A DNA stretch of 64,000 nt from Alistipes_A hominis (GCF_014288115.1 NZ_JACOOK010000006.1:124001-188000), one strand, 5' to 3'. Positions 33,285 through 41,936 are shown, numbered from the stretch's first letter. Notes: a model not told the origin generated them from the sequence alone. Numbers and translations: made by a program.

Positions 33285-36200
33285 ATGGGCAGTTCAAAAT
33301 TCAAAGAGTATAAAGGACTCGATCTATCGCAGATCAACCGGGAAATTCTCGAACAGTGGGACCGCAACGACGCATTCCACCAGAGCATAACGACCCGCGA
33401 GGGACATCCGACGTTCGTCTTTTACGAAGGTCCTCCGTCGGCCAACGGAACGCCGGGGATCCACCACGTCATGGCGCGTACGATCAAGGACATCGTCTGC
33501 CGCTACAAAACGCAGCAGGGTTTTCTCGTACACCGCAAAGCGGGATGGGACACGCACGGACTGCCCGTCGAATTGGGCGTCGAAAAGAAGCTCGGCATCA
33601 CCAAAGAGGACATCGGCACGAAAATTTCGATCGAGGAGTACAACCGCATCTGCCGCCGCGAGGTGATGACCTATACCGACATGTGGGAACGGCTGACCCG
33701 CGACATGGGGTACTGGATCAACATGGACGACCCGTACATCACCTACGACAACAAGTACATCGAGACGCTGTGGTTCCTGCTCGCCGAGTTGTACAAGAAG
33801 GGACTGCTGTATAAAGGATATACGATACAGCCCTATTCGCCGGCCGCCGGCACGGGGCTCAGCAACCACGAGCTGAACCAGCCGGGCTGCTACCGCGACG
33901 TGAAGGACACGACCTGCACGGCGCAGTTCCGGATCGTTCGCAACGCGAAAAGCGAGCCGTTGTTCGAAGGGGTCGAAGGGGCGCTGTACTTCATGGCGTG
34001 GACGACCACGCCGTGGACGTTGCCGTCGAATACCGCGCTGGCCGTAGGGCCCGCAATCCGTTACGTAAAAGTAGAGTCGTTCAATCCGTATACGGCCGAA
34101 CCGATCACCGTTATCCTGGCCAAAGAGCTGCTGCATAACTTTTTTCCGAAGAAAAACGAAGAGTTGCCGCTGGACGGTTACGGCGGGGACGGCAAAAACA
34201 TTCCGTACCGGGTGATCGGAGAGTACATGGGCAAAGACCTCGCCGGCGTCGAATACGAACAACTGATCCCGTGGATCAAGCCGGACGGCGACGCATTCCG
34301 CGTCATCACCGGCGACTTCGTGACGACCGACGACGGCACGACGGGAATCGTGCACATCGCTCCGACGTTCGGCGCCGATGACGACCGCGTAGCCAGGCAA
34401 AACGGAATCGCCCCGCTGATGGTGACCGACCGCGCCGGCAAACGCCAGCCGATGGTCGACCGCACCGGGAAATTTTTCCTGATCGCGGACATGGATCCGG
34501 AGTTCGTGAAAACCCATGTCGATACGACTGCCTACAAAGAATACGAAGGCCGTTTCGTCAAGAACGCTTACGATCCGAAGCTGACGGACAACGATCCGAC
34601 GCTCGACGTCGACCTGTGCATGAAGCTGAAATTCGAGAACAAAGTATTCAAGATCGAAAAGCACACGCACAACTATCCGCATTGCTGGCGTACCGATAAA
34701 CCGGTGCTGTACTACCCGCTGGACTCGTGGTTCATCAAAACGACGGCCGTCAAAGACCGGCTGATCGCGCTGAACGAAACGATTAACTGGAAACCGGCCA
34801 GCACCGGTTCGGGACGTTTCGGCAAATGGCTCGAGAACCTTGTCGACTGGAACCTGTCGCGCTCACGGTATTGGGGCACCCCGCTGCCGATCTGGGCGAC
34901 CGAAGACCACAGCGAACTGAAATGCATCGGCTCAGTCGCCGAGCTGAAAGCCGAAATCGACAAATCGGTCGCCGCCGGTTTTATGACCGAAAACCCGTTC
35001 GCAGGTTACGTCGAAGGCGATTTCAGCAAAGAGAATTACGAAAAATTCGATCTGCACCGGCCCTATGTGGACAACATCGTGCTGGTATCCGACAAAGGTG
35101 AAAAGATGGTGCGCGAGAGCGACCTGATCGACGTGTGGTTCGATTCGGGGGCCATGCCCTACGCCCAGGTGCACTATCCGTTCGAGATCGGCGATGCGGA
35201 GTTCCGAAAAGTATATCCGGCCGATTACGTAGCCGAAGGAGTGGACCAGACGCGCGGCTGGTTCTTCACGCTGCATGCGCTGGCCACGATGTTGTTCGAC
35301 AGCGTGGCGTTCAAAAACATCATTTCGAACGGTCTGGTGCTCGACAAGAACGGCAACAAGATGAGCAAGCGCCTCGGCAACGCCGTCGATCCGTTCGAAG
35401 TGCTCGAAAAATACGGGGCGGACGCGGTACGTTGGTACATGATCTCGAACTCGCAGCCGTGGGACAACCTCAAGTTCGACGTGGAAGGCGTGGACGAAGT
35501 ACGGCGCAAATTCTTCGGAACGTTGTACAATACGTACAGCTTTTTCGCGCTGTACGCCAACGTGGACGGATTCACCGGCCGCGAACCGGAAGTGCCGGTC
35601 GAAAAACGTCCCGAGATCGACCGCTGGATCATCTCGCTGCTGAACACGCTGGTCAAAGAGGTAACGGACGCGCTCGAAAATTATGATCCGACGCCGGCGG
35701 CTCGCGCCATCCAGGAATTCGTCGGCGAAAACCTGTCGAACTGGTACGTGCGCCTGAACCGAAAACGTTTCTGGGGCGGCGAACTTTCCGAAGATAAACT
35801 GGCCGCTTACCAGACGCTCTATACCTGTCTGGAGACCGTTTCGCAACTGGCTGCGCCGTTCGCGCCGTTTATCAGCGACCGGATCTTCACCGACCTGAAC
35901 GCCCTCAGCGGACGCCACTGCGATGCGTCGGTACACCTCAGCGCATTCCCCAAGGCGAACGATTCGCTGGTAAACAGCGACCTGGAAGAGAAAATGGCGC
36001 TCGCCCAGAAGGTATCGTCGATGGTGCTGGCGCTGCGCCGCAAGGTCAATATCAAGGTGCGCCAACCGCTGAGCAGGATCCTGATCCCGGTGCTCGACCC
36101 TGTGCTGAAAGAGCATATCGAAGCCGTCAAGAATTTGATCCTGAACGAAGTGAATATCAAGCAACTCGAATTCATCGAAGACACAACCGACGTAATCACC

Positions 36201-36725
36201 AAACGGATCAAGCCGAATTTCAAGACGTTAGGGCCTCGGTACGGAAAGCAGATGAAACAAATTTCGGCGCTGGTCGCCGGATTCTCGCAGGCCGACATCG
36301 CACAGTTGGAACGCACCGACTCGTGGACGGCCGAAATTGACGGCGTGAAGATCGAAGCCACGGCCGCCGATTTCGACATCACGTCGGAGGACATGCCGGG
36401 TTGGCTGGTCGCCGCCGAAGGGAAACTGACCGTCGCGATGGATATCACGGTAACCGAAGAGCTGAAGCGAGAAGGAATGGCACGGGAATTGGTAAACCGT
36501 ATCCAGAACATCCGAAAAGAGAGCGGGTTCGAAGTCACGGACAAAATCCGGATAACGATCGGCAAGAACGGTCAAACCGACGGAGCGGTCGAATCGTACG
36601 GCGATTATATCGCCGCGCAAACGCTGGCGGTAAGTATTTCCTCAGCCGATTCGATAACCGATCCCGGCACGCAAAACATCGAGTTGGACGATTTGACAGT
36701 CAGCATATTGGTCAAAAAAGCATAA
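33285..36725 (+). CDS. ileS: Isoleucyl-tRNA synthetase
   Basis: A 1,146-residue class Ia synthetase that charges tRNA-Ile. The HIGH-like ATP site appears as GTPGIHHVMART near residue 55, the editing domain follows (WTTTPWTLPSNTALAVGP, with TTDDGTTGIVHIAPTFGADD), and the KMSKR loop is NGNKMSKRLGNAVDPFEVLE near 690. The anticodon-binding helical domain and a C-terminal extension (MARELVNRIQNIRKESGFEV) complete it. Length and motif style are the long, eukaryote-like (type 2) IleS, a form less sensitive to mupirocin in other species. ATG 33285 (MGSSKFKEYKGLDLSQINRE) is the natural start. Confidence 0.97.
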   Translation: MGSSKFKEYKGLDLSQINREILEQWDRNDAFHQSITTREGHPTFVFYEGPPSANGTPGIHHVMARTIKDIVCRYKTQQGFLVHRKAGWDTHGLPVELGVEKKLGITKEDIGTKISIEEYNRICRREVMTYTDMWERLTRDMGYWINMDDPYITYDNKYIETLWFLLAELYKKGLLYKGYTIQPYSPAAGTGLSNHELNQPGCYRDVKDTTCTAQFRIVRNAKSEPLFEGVEGALYFMAWTTTPWTLPSNTALAVGPAIRYVKVESFNPYTAEPITVILAKELLHNFFPKKNEELPLDGYGGDGKNIPYRVIGEYMGKDLAGVEYEQLIPWIKPDGDAFRVITGDFVTTDDGTTGIVHIAPTFGADDDRVARQNGIAPLMVTDRAGKRQPMVDRTGKFFLIADMDPEFVKTHVDTTAYKEYEGRFVKNAYDPKLTDNDPTLDVDLCMKLKFENKVFKIEKHTHNYPHCWRTDKPVLYYPLDSWFIKTTAVKDRLIALNETINWKPASTGSGRFGKWLENLVDWNLSRSRYWGTPLPIWATEDHSELKCIGSVAELKAEIDKSVAAGFMTENPFAGYVEGDFSKENYEKFDLHRPYVDNIVLVSDKGEKMVRESDLIDVWFDSGAMPYAQVHYPFEIGDAEFRKVYPADYVAEGVDQTRGWFFTLHALATMLFDSVAFKNIISNGLVLDKNGNKMSKRLGNAVDPFEVLEKYGADAVRWYMISNSQPWDNLKFDVEGVDEVRRKFFGTLYNTYSFFALYANVDGFTGREPEVPVEKRPEIDRWIISLLNTLVKEVTDALENYDPTPAARAIQEFVGENLSNWYVRLNRKRFWGGELSEDKLAAYQTLYTCLETVSQLAAPFAPFISDRIFTDLNALSGRHCDASVHLSAFPKANDSLVNSDLEEKMALAQKVSSMVLALRRKVNIKVRQPLSRILIPVLDPVLKEHIEAVKNLILNEVNIKQLEFIEDTTDVITKRIKPNFKTLGPRYGKQMKQISALVAGFSQADIAQLERTDSWTAEIDGVKIEATAADFDITSEDMPGWLVAAEGKLTVAMDITVTEELKREGMARELVNRIQNIRKESGFEVTDKIRITIGKNGQTDGAVESYGDYIAAQTLAVSISSADSITDPGTQNIELDDLTVSILVKKA

Positions 36726-36820
36726 CCTGCGGACGATTATTTTCCGGGGTTACCGCCAAAAACTTTTGCCGATTCGTAAATTAATATTATTTTTATACAT
36801 AAACCAAAAACTTTAGGGCC

Positions 36821-37204
36821 ATGTCTGAAAATGAAAAAACACGGTATTCCGACGAGGAGCTGCAGGAGTTTAAGCAGATAATACTGGAAAAATTACAAAA
36901 GGCAAAGGCTGACTACGATTTGCTGAGATCGACTATTACGCACACCGCAAGCAACGATATCGAGGATACCTCGCCGACTTTCAAAGTGCTCGAAGAGGGT
37001 GCCGCCACGTTGTCGAAAGAAGAATCCGGACGCCTTGCCCAACGGCAGCTAAAATTTATCCAGCATTTGGAGGCAGCGCTCGTCCGCATCGAGAACAAAA
37101 CCTACGGCATCTGCCGCGAAACGGGGAAGTTGATCCCGAAGGAACGCCTGCGTATCGTACCGCACGCCACGCTGTGTATCGAAGCCAAAGGCGAGCACAA
37201 ATAG
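36821..37204 (+). CDS. TraR/DksA family protein with degenerate zinc finger
   Basis: A 127-residue protein: a coiled-coil N-terminal half (YSDEELQEFKQIILEKLQKA, then LEEGAATLSKEESGRLAQRQ) and a C-terminal globular part. In DksA the latter holds a four-Cys zinc finger. Here the first pair reads YGICRETGKLI and the second HATLCIEAK, so only one Cys of each pair remains. This looks like a Bacteroidetes variant, not decay, since the rest is well conserved. DksA-type proteins bind the RNA polymerase secondary channel and tune transcription with ppGpp; whether this one does so without zinc is open. It follows ileS by 95 bases. Confidence 0.85.
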   Translation: MSENEKTRYSDEELQEFKQIILEKLQKAKADYDLLRSTITHTASNDIEDTSPTFKVLEEGAATLSKEESGRLAQRQLKFIQHLEAALVRIENKTYGICRETGKLIPKERLRIVPHATLCIEAKGEHK

Positions 37205-37266
37205 CAATCACGAGGGTAGGGCGGAGGCTTCCTCAGGCCGTACCGGGGTCGAATTTACTAACAAAG

Positions 37267-37290
37267 AAGAGGGCGCGTCCCTCTTTTTTA
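37267..37290 (+). terminator. Terminator after the DksA-like gene
   Basis: AAGAGGG pairs with CCCTCTT, then five more T residues. It sits seven bases before the rnhA ATG, so it may also reduce read-through into rnhA. Confidence 0.6.
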
Positions 37291-37296
37291 ACGCAT

Positions 37297-37758
37297 ATGC
37301 CGAGACAAATTACGATTTACACCGACGGCGCCGCACAGGGGAATCCCGGACGCGGCGGATACGGGGTAGTCCTGCTGAGCGGCCCGTTCCGCAAAGAACT
37401 GAGCGCCGGCTACGCCCATACGACCAACAACCGGATGGAACTGATGGCCGTCATCGCGGGGCTCGAAGCGCTCCGGTACGACCAGTGCGAAGTGACGATT
37501 TACAGCGACTCGCAGTATGTCGTCAATTCAGTCGAAAAAGGCTGGGTTTTCGGTTGGGAACGCAAAGGTTTCAAAGATAAAAAAAATGCCGACCTGTGGA
37601 CGCGGTTCCTGAAAGCGTACCGCCGCCACCGCGTTCGCTTCGTCTGGGTGAAAGGACATGCCGACATTCCCGAAAACGAACGCTGCGACCGACTGGCCGT
37701 CGCGGCGGCATCTTTGCCGAACCTTCCTCCCGACACGGGGTACCGCCCCGAAACCTGA
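37297..37758 (+). CDS. rnhA: Ribonuclease HI
   Basis: A 153-residue enzyme that cuts RNA in RNA-DNA hybrids. The catalytic carboxylates are in place: ITIYTDGAAQGNPG (Asp10), NNRMELMAVIAGLEAL (Glu near 48), TIYSDSQYVVNSVEKGW (Asp near 70) and RCDRLAVAAA (last Asp near 130). The basic handle region (GWERKGFKDKKNADLWTRF) is present. Start ATG 37297 gives MPRQITIYTD; an upstream in-frame reading crosses the terminator. Ends in TGA at 37,756-37,758, only 118 bases before tRNA-Lys and the mobile element. Confidence 0.95.
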   Translation: MPRQITIYTDGAAQGNPGRGGYGVVLLSGPFRKELSAGYAHTTNNRMELMAVIAGLEALRYDQCEVTIYSDSQYVVNSVEKGWVFGWERKGFKDKKNADLWTRFLKAYRRHRVRFVWVKGHADIPENERCDRLAVAAASLPNLPPDTGYRPET

Positions 37759-37827
37759 ACGACCGCACGAAACGACCGGTGCGAACTGCGATAAAATGAC
37801 AAAAAAAGGCAAAGAAAACCGTTTTAT

Positions 37828-37858
37828 TTTTGGTTTAAAGAAAAATCTGTCTATCTTT
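37828..37858 (+). promoter_or_regulatory. Promoter of tRNA-Lys
   Basis: TTTG at 37,828-37,831, 19-base spacer, TATCTTTG at 37,851-37,858: a near-ideal Bacteroidetes promoter. Confidence 0.8.
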
Positions 37859-37875
37859 GCACCACCAAAAACGGA

Positions 37876-37948
37876 GATTCAGTAGCTCAGCTGGTAGAGC
37901 ACAACACTTTTAATGTTGGGGTCCCGGGTTCGAGCCCCGGCTGGATCA
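37876..37948 (+). tRNA. tRNA-Lys (anticodon TTT)
   Basis: A 73-base cloverleaf. The acceptor stem is GATTCAG with CTGGATC (one G-U pair), D arm GCTCAGCTGGTAGAGC, anticodon stem CAACA/TGTTG with loop CTTTTAA (anticodon TTT), and T arm CCGGGTTCGAGCCCCGG. The 3' CCA is not encoded. The mobile element's integrase starts about 270 bases downstream, so the tRNA 3' end is the likely attachment site. Confidence 0.95.
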
Positions 37949-37983
37949 CAACCTAAGCAAGACTTAGGAGGAAAAATTAGACA

Positions 37984-38018
37984 AAATCCTCACAACATCG
38001 ACGTTGTGAGGATTTTTC
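37984..38018 (+). terminator. Terminator downstream of tRNA-Lys
   Basis: Perfect 13-base stem AAATCCTCACAAC with GTTGTGAGGATTT, followed by TTC. Confidence 0.8.
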
Positions 38019-38193
38019 GTTATTGGCCGGCAGACACCGAAAGCAGGTGAGCAGACACAAAAAGACATAGTTGAGTGTCCAAATCGTACCCCCTCCCCCC
38101 CAAAAAAGCAGGGGGGGTATGAATATCCTGAAAAGTCTGTTATTGTCTCGAATAGTCCATTGTGTATCAATCTCACTTACAATGATTAATAAT

Positions 38194-38201
38194 TAATTTT
38201 G
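38194..38201 (+). promoter_or_regulatory. -7 promoter box for the integrase
   Basis: TAATTTTG matches TAnnTTTG, 19 bases before the ATG at 38,220. The region from tRNA-Lys to here also holds a C-run and A-run near 38,091-38,106 but no gene. Confidence 0.5.
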
Positions 38202-38219
38202 CAATGTAAAAATGAGATT

Positions 38220-39446
38220 ATGAAACACGAGAAAAGCACCTTCGGCGTATTGTTCTACCTGAAAAAGGACAGGATAAAATCGGACGGTTCCATACCCGTG
38301 TACGCCCGGATCACTGTCGACAAGAAATTTACCCAGTTCAATACAAAACTAAAGTGTAAAGAATCGTCATGGGAGTCTGGCAAAGCCGTAGGCAAATCGA
38401 CCGAAGTCCTCCGCCTGAACACTACCCTGAATGAAATCCGCGCGACTATCCACAACCATTACCATACCATACAACAACGGGACGGATATGTCACGGCAGA
38501 ACGGGTAAAGAATGCTTTTTTAGGCAAGGAAGAACAGCAGAAAACGATCGTCTCGTTCTTCGAACAACACAACGAACAATTCCGGCTCAAGGTCGGCAAT
38601 AATCTGTCCACGCACAAATCCTATACTCGCTACGAATTAACCAAAAACAGGTTAATAACCTTCATGCGGGAGAAGTACAGGGTTGACGATATGCCGATCA
38701 GGGAAATGAATCCCGTATTTATTGAGAAATTCTATATGTACATACGGGAGAACTATGAATGCACCCATAATACGGCAATGAAATTCGTACAGCGCGTCCG
38801 TACGATCGTCAACTATGCAAAAAACACCGGATCGGTAACGGCAGACCCCTTCGCCAATTACCGTCTGAAATTCGAATATGTCGAACGAGCATATCTCGAT
38901 CAGCAGGAGATAGACCGAATCTGGATGAAAAGTTTCGCCTCAGAGCGCTTGGAGCAGGTACGGGATATATTCGTTTTCAGTTGTTATACCGGACTCTCTT
39001 ATATAGACATCTGCGAGTTAAAATCTGAAAATATTCGTCCAATGTTCGACGGACATCGTTGGATTGTGATGCCCCGGCATAAGACCAAAGTCATTTCCCA
39101 TATCCGCTTGCTCAATATACCTGAAGCTATCTTGAGAAAATATGAAGAAAAACAGCTCAAAGGAAAATTACTCCCTATAATTAGTAACCAAAAGATGAAC
39201 GATTACCTGAAAGAGATCGCCGATGTATGCGGCATCCGGAAAAAGATAACTTTCCATACCGCCCGGCACTCTTTTGCCACGCTGGCCTTAGGGTATGGCG
39301 TTCCAATCGAAACCGTTTCCAAAATGCTGGGACATACCAATATCCGTACTACTCAGGTTTACGCCCGGATTACAGACCGTAAATTGAGCGATGATATGGA
39401 AATGATGGCCCGAAAGCTAAATGGCAGATCGATAAAGAATGGTTAG
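38220..39446 (+). CDS. int: Tyrosine recombinase integrase, Bacteroidetes Arg-I-less type
   Basis: A 408-residue integrase from ATG 38220. Residues 1-100 are the arm-binding domain (FGVLFYLKKDRIKSDGSIPV), about 105-205 the SAM-like core-binding domain, and 220-400 the catalytic domain. Catalytic residues: Lys290 (HKTK), His346-x-x-Arg349 (FHTARHSFAT), His372 (LGHTNIRTTQ) and nucleophile Tyr381 (VYARI). The first catalytic Arg is replaced by Ser260 (CYTGLSYIDI), as in the CTnDOT-related integrases of Bacteroidetes. It inserts the element, probably at tRNA-Lys. All three Trp codons are TGG, and the stop is TAG. Confidence 0.92.
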   Translation: MKHEKSTFGVLFYLKKDRIKSDGSIPVYARITVDKKFTQFNTKLKCKESSWESGKAVGKSTEVLRLNTTLNEIRATIHNHYHTIQQRDGYVTAERVKNAFLGKEEQQKTIVSFFEQHNEQFRLKVGNNLSTHKSYTRYELTKNRLITFMREKYRVDDMPIREMNPVFIEKFYMYIRENYECTHNTAMKFVQRVRTIVNYAKNTGSVTADPFANYRLKFEYVERAYLDQQEIDRIWMKSFASERLEQVRDIFVFSCYTGLSYIDICELKSENIRPMFDGHRWIVMPRHKTKVISHIRLLNIPEAILRKYEEKQLKGKLLPIISNQKMNDYLKEIADVCGIRKKITFHTARHSFATLALGYGVPIETVSKMLGHTNIRTTQVYARITDRKLSDDMEMMARKLNGRSIKNG

Positions 39447-39602
39447 CAAATGATGGAATGTTAAGTTTAAACTGTCCGAAAAGTTTATCTTACAGCTCGG
39501 TTTCCGGCTTATAAGGTCAGAAATATCATGACACAGGCAGAACTATACTTAAAAACTCAGCAAATCCGGGCAGAGAATAAAATATCCCGATAACCGGAAA
39601 AT

Positions 39603-40245
39603 TTACCGGGATGTCGGGATTTCCCGGATCTGCCCGATACCGAGCATATAGAAACCGACCCCTGCGATCCGATCGCTACAGGTATCATGGTAATGTCCGT
39701 AGAACCAGCAGCAGAGGGGATGACCGTCCGCGAGCAGCCGGTTATGGATTTTATCCATGGCCTCACGTTCCCGGTCTATATCCCGTTCCAGATCCGGATC
39801 TTTACGCATCCACATTTCGATTCCGCTTTTGGTAGTGGGATAGCAAAACGAAGGAGCGGTGTGGGTGATGACCGTACCGATGCGCCATTCCCCCTCTTTA
39901 ATCGCATCCATCTCCCGTTCGATGAACTGCGGCGCCTCGTTTTCCCAATAAGCTTACGGGGCGCATAACCTTCGACCTGATTGATATGCATCTGCATGGT
40001 ACGGTACCGGCGGTCTATTGAAATGGCGCCGCCTACACACAGGATAGTTCGCTCCTTGAACCGCACGACCGAATAATCGGGAATGGTTCTCATCCGGGGG
40101 AAAGCGATCAGTTCCCGCTCGAAATGCTCCGGGTCGTCATGGTTACCCCGTACCAAAAGCAAACCGCAATTGATCTCATCAAGCGTATGTACGATGCGTT
40201 GGTACACCTCCTGATAACAGTCGGGATCATCGAACCCGGAAATTA
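39603..40245 (-). pseudogene. Calcineurin-like metallophosphoesterase, 5'-truncated and frameshifted
   Basis: The leftward reading starts in mid-protein (VISGFDDPDCYQEVYQRIVH near 40,240), with a stop just upstream and no N-terminal metal-binding part. It continues INCGLLLVRGNHDDPEHF (the GNHD motif) and RTILCVGGAISIDRRYR. Near 39,950-39,963 the frame shifts by one, and the correct sequence goes on in the next frame as AYWENEAPQFIERE, GTVITHTAPSFCYPTTKSGI, and CCWFYGHYHD to a TAA at 39,603. Such phosphoesterases are common cargo of Bacteroidales mobile elements. The missing 5' end faces the IS110 insertion, so loss by insertion or deletion is likely. Confidence 0.8.
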
Positions 40246-40246
40246 C

Positions 40247-40310
40247 ACAATTTTACTATTTGAGAAATCGAAAAGTAAAGAAGTACAAAACTACAATTTT
40301 ACAACTTTAC
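40247..40310. repeat. Three short direct repeats, ACAAYTTTAC
   Basis: ACAATTTTAC at 40,247 and 40,293, and ACAACTTTAC at 40,301, in an A+T-rich stretch at the broken end of the phosphoesterase. They may be recombinase arm sites, or chance in A+T-rich DNA. Confidence 0.35.
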
Positions 40311-40644
40311 CAATGTGCAAATCATTGCTAAAACTTTCTGGTACATAAAAACCTTCTCAGAGACGCATTGACGAATAAGGCTTAACGATCGAACTACTTG
40401 TACAAAGATACAATGTTACACAAAGGTACTTGTACCAAACGCTGTTTGTTTTTTGTAAAAGAAACAGGATTTTGGTCTGGAATCGCAGACTTTCTCCTAT
40501 GGAATTCAGTTACCTCAAGGCAACAGCATTCTAAGTTAAATCCAAATAAAATGTAGAAATTATATGGTTTATCGAACTATGTTAAATGTAAGGTATTGGT
40601 TTACAGCTTTGTACATTATGGTTGGCGAATTGATTATACGATTG
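40311..40644. other. Non-coding flank downstream of the IS110 transposase
   Basis: No gene seen. It contains two leftward -7 boxes (next entry) and a TACTTGTAC pair at 40,395 and 40,428. One end of the IS110 element should lie in here, but IS110 elements lack terminal inverted repeats, so it cannot be placed by eye. Confidence 0.45.
40403..40428 (-). promoter_or_regulatory. Two tandem leftward -7 boxes
   Basis: Minus-strand TACCTTTG (40,421-40,428) and TATCTTTG (40,403-40,410), 18 bases apart, both exact TAnnTTTG. They point toward the broken phosphoesterase; no intact gene follows. -33 elements are not convincing. Confidence 0.4.
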
Positions 40645-41640
40645 TCATGCCGCATATTTTTTTGTATCGACGAATGGCGTTCCTCGTTTGATCACGGCAA
40701 AAGCTCGTGCTATGAGTTTATTTTTAATGACATTTATTACCAGCATTTTCGGTTTTCCTTCCGCTTGTTTCCGATGGTAATAATCCCTCAATTCCGTGTC
40801 AAAGCCAATGGCACAAATCGCAGCCAGATAAAGCATCCTTTTCATTTGCTTATTAGCGATGGAGTTTACTTTAGTACGTCCCCGTACGCTGGTTCCTGAT
40901 TGGTAGTCGAACGGTGCAATTCCCGAATAGCAAGCAAATTTCCTCCAGTTGTCAAACTTTGTAAAATTATCGGTATAAACAATCAAATATGCTGCGGTAA
41001 GAAGTCCAATACCCTTAATGGATGTAAGCAATTGCATGGAGGTCGCAAGTTTTTCATTTTGTTCGATTATTTCTTTGATCTCATTTTCCAATCGTTTGAT
41101 TTCCGCTTTCATGGTGGCAATTATCGTATCGTAGGAAGTAAACAGTTCTGGGAGATATTGTTCACCCAACGCTCTTTCCGTCTCGTTCTTTGATGCTACA
41201 TAACTCCCTAAATTTCTTGACAATCGGTCTCTAAGAGTTAAAAGCAGGTGGATTTTATTAAGATCCGATGCAGATAGTTTCGTAACGTTTATTTTATCAT
41301 GGAACCTGTATGCAAAATCAGCAATTCTTTTTGCGTCGACGATGTCATTCTTCCCTCTTGTAATACCGAGTGACCTTTTGATTTCTAAAGGAGCAACCAT
41401 AGCAAATGAAATTTGTTCTTCAGAAAGAAACAGAGCCAGAGGTAAAGAATATAATCCGGTGTGTTCGAAGCAAACAAATGTTTCGACTAAAACAGGCCCG
41501 ATGAGCTTCTGAAGCCACTTTACCATCGCAATGAACCCACTTTTGTCATTTTTGAATTGTTTGTAGCTTTCTTTTTCTTTGATATACACATCAAATTTTA
41601 ATTTGGATACATCGATTCCAACATAGGCTTTGAATGACAT
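40645..41640 (-). CDS. IS110-family transposase (DEDD recombinase)
   Basis: A 331-residue recombinase. The N-terminal RuvC-like DEDD domain has Asp10 (AYVGIDVSKLKFDVY), Glu59 (CFEHTGLYSLPL), and Asp99 and Asp102 (GKNDIVDAKRIADFA). A coiled-coil linker is near 170-195 (TMKAEIKRLENEIKEIIEQN). The C-terminal transposase_20 domain has LTSIKGIGLLTAAYLI and the Ser-nucleophile region CYSGIAPFDYQSGTSVRGRT, then NKQMKRMLYLAAICAI. It appears complete and so possibly active. IS110-family enzymes are known to use a bridge RNA from the element's non-coding end to pair donor and target DNA. Stop is TGA (minus strand, 40,645-40,647). Confidence 0.92.
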   Translation of the reverse strand: MSFKAYVGIDVSKLKFDVYIKEKESYKQFKNDKSGFIAMVKWLQKLIGPVLVETFVCFEHTGLYSLPLALFLSEEQISFAMVAPLEIKRSLGITRGKNDIVDAKRIADFAYRFHDKINVTKLSASDLNKIHLLLTLRDRLSRNLGSYVASKNETERALGEQYLPELFTSYDTIIATMKAEIKRLENEIKEIIEQNEKLATSMQLLTSIKGIGLLTAAYLIVYTDNFTKFDNWRKFACYSGIAPFDYQSGTSVRGRTKVNSIANKQMKRMLYLAAICAIGFDTELRDYYHRKQAEGKPKMLVINVIKNKLIARAFAVIKRGTPFVDTKKYAA

Positions 41641-41870
41641 AGTGTTTAACTTTTTAATTAATAATAAATAATAGTTGCTTTCGACTAAAGCTATTATCAG
41701 ACAAAGCTGTCTATCACTCTAACTGGTCCCTGCAACAAAAAGGCATCTATAAGGACAAATGCTGTGTAAAGGTCTTGATCCCTGGCAAGTTGGATTGTTC
41801 ACCTTATATAGCCTTTATAAAGTTAATAATTAGTAGTTTACAAATAATGGTAATGAGGTTTTAGTTATCA
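41641..41870 (-). ncRNA. Candidate IS110 bridge-RNA region
   Basis: Non-coding sequence directly 5' of the transposase. On the minus strand it contains a hairpin at 41,669-41,698 (ATAATAGCTTT paired with AAAG-CAA-CTATTAT) and two similar segments, TTGCCAGGGATCA (41,780-41,792) and TTGCAGGGACCA (41,722-41,733). Similar paired segments would suit the two binding loops of a bridge RNA. Position and structure fit; folding and ends are not established. Confidence 0.4.
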
Positions 41871-41908
41871 CAAGATAATAGCAAGTTGTGTTTTTGATAA
41901 ACAAAAAC

Positions 41909-41936
41909 GTTTCGGTTTAACGTGTTAAACCGAAAC
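41909..41936. repeat. Perfect 12-base palindrome upstream of the mob genes (candidate oriT hairpin)
   Basis: GTTTCGGTTTAA and TTAAACCGAAAC around a CGTG spacer. It lies 57 bases before the first mobilization gene, where origins of transfer usually sit, and next to the IS110 end. It lacks a following T-tract, so a terminator role is less likely. Confidence 0.5.

Larger units (their letters stand above)
40645..41870 (-). mobile_element. IS110-family insertion sequence (ends approximate)
   Basis: Transposase gene plus the non-coding stretch upstream of it (41,641-41,870). IS110-family elements have no terminal inverted repeats and often no target duplication, so both ends are estimates. Its transposase ends with TGA, unlike the element genes around it, which supports its arrival as a separate, standard-code insertion. 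Confidence 0.6.
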
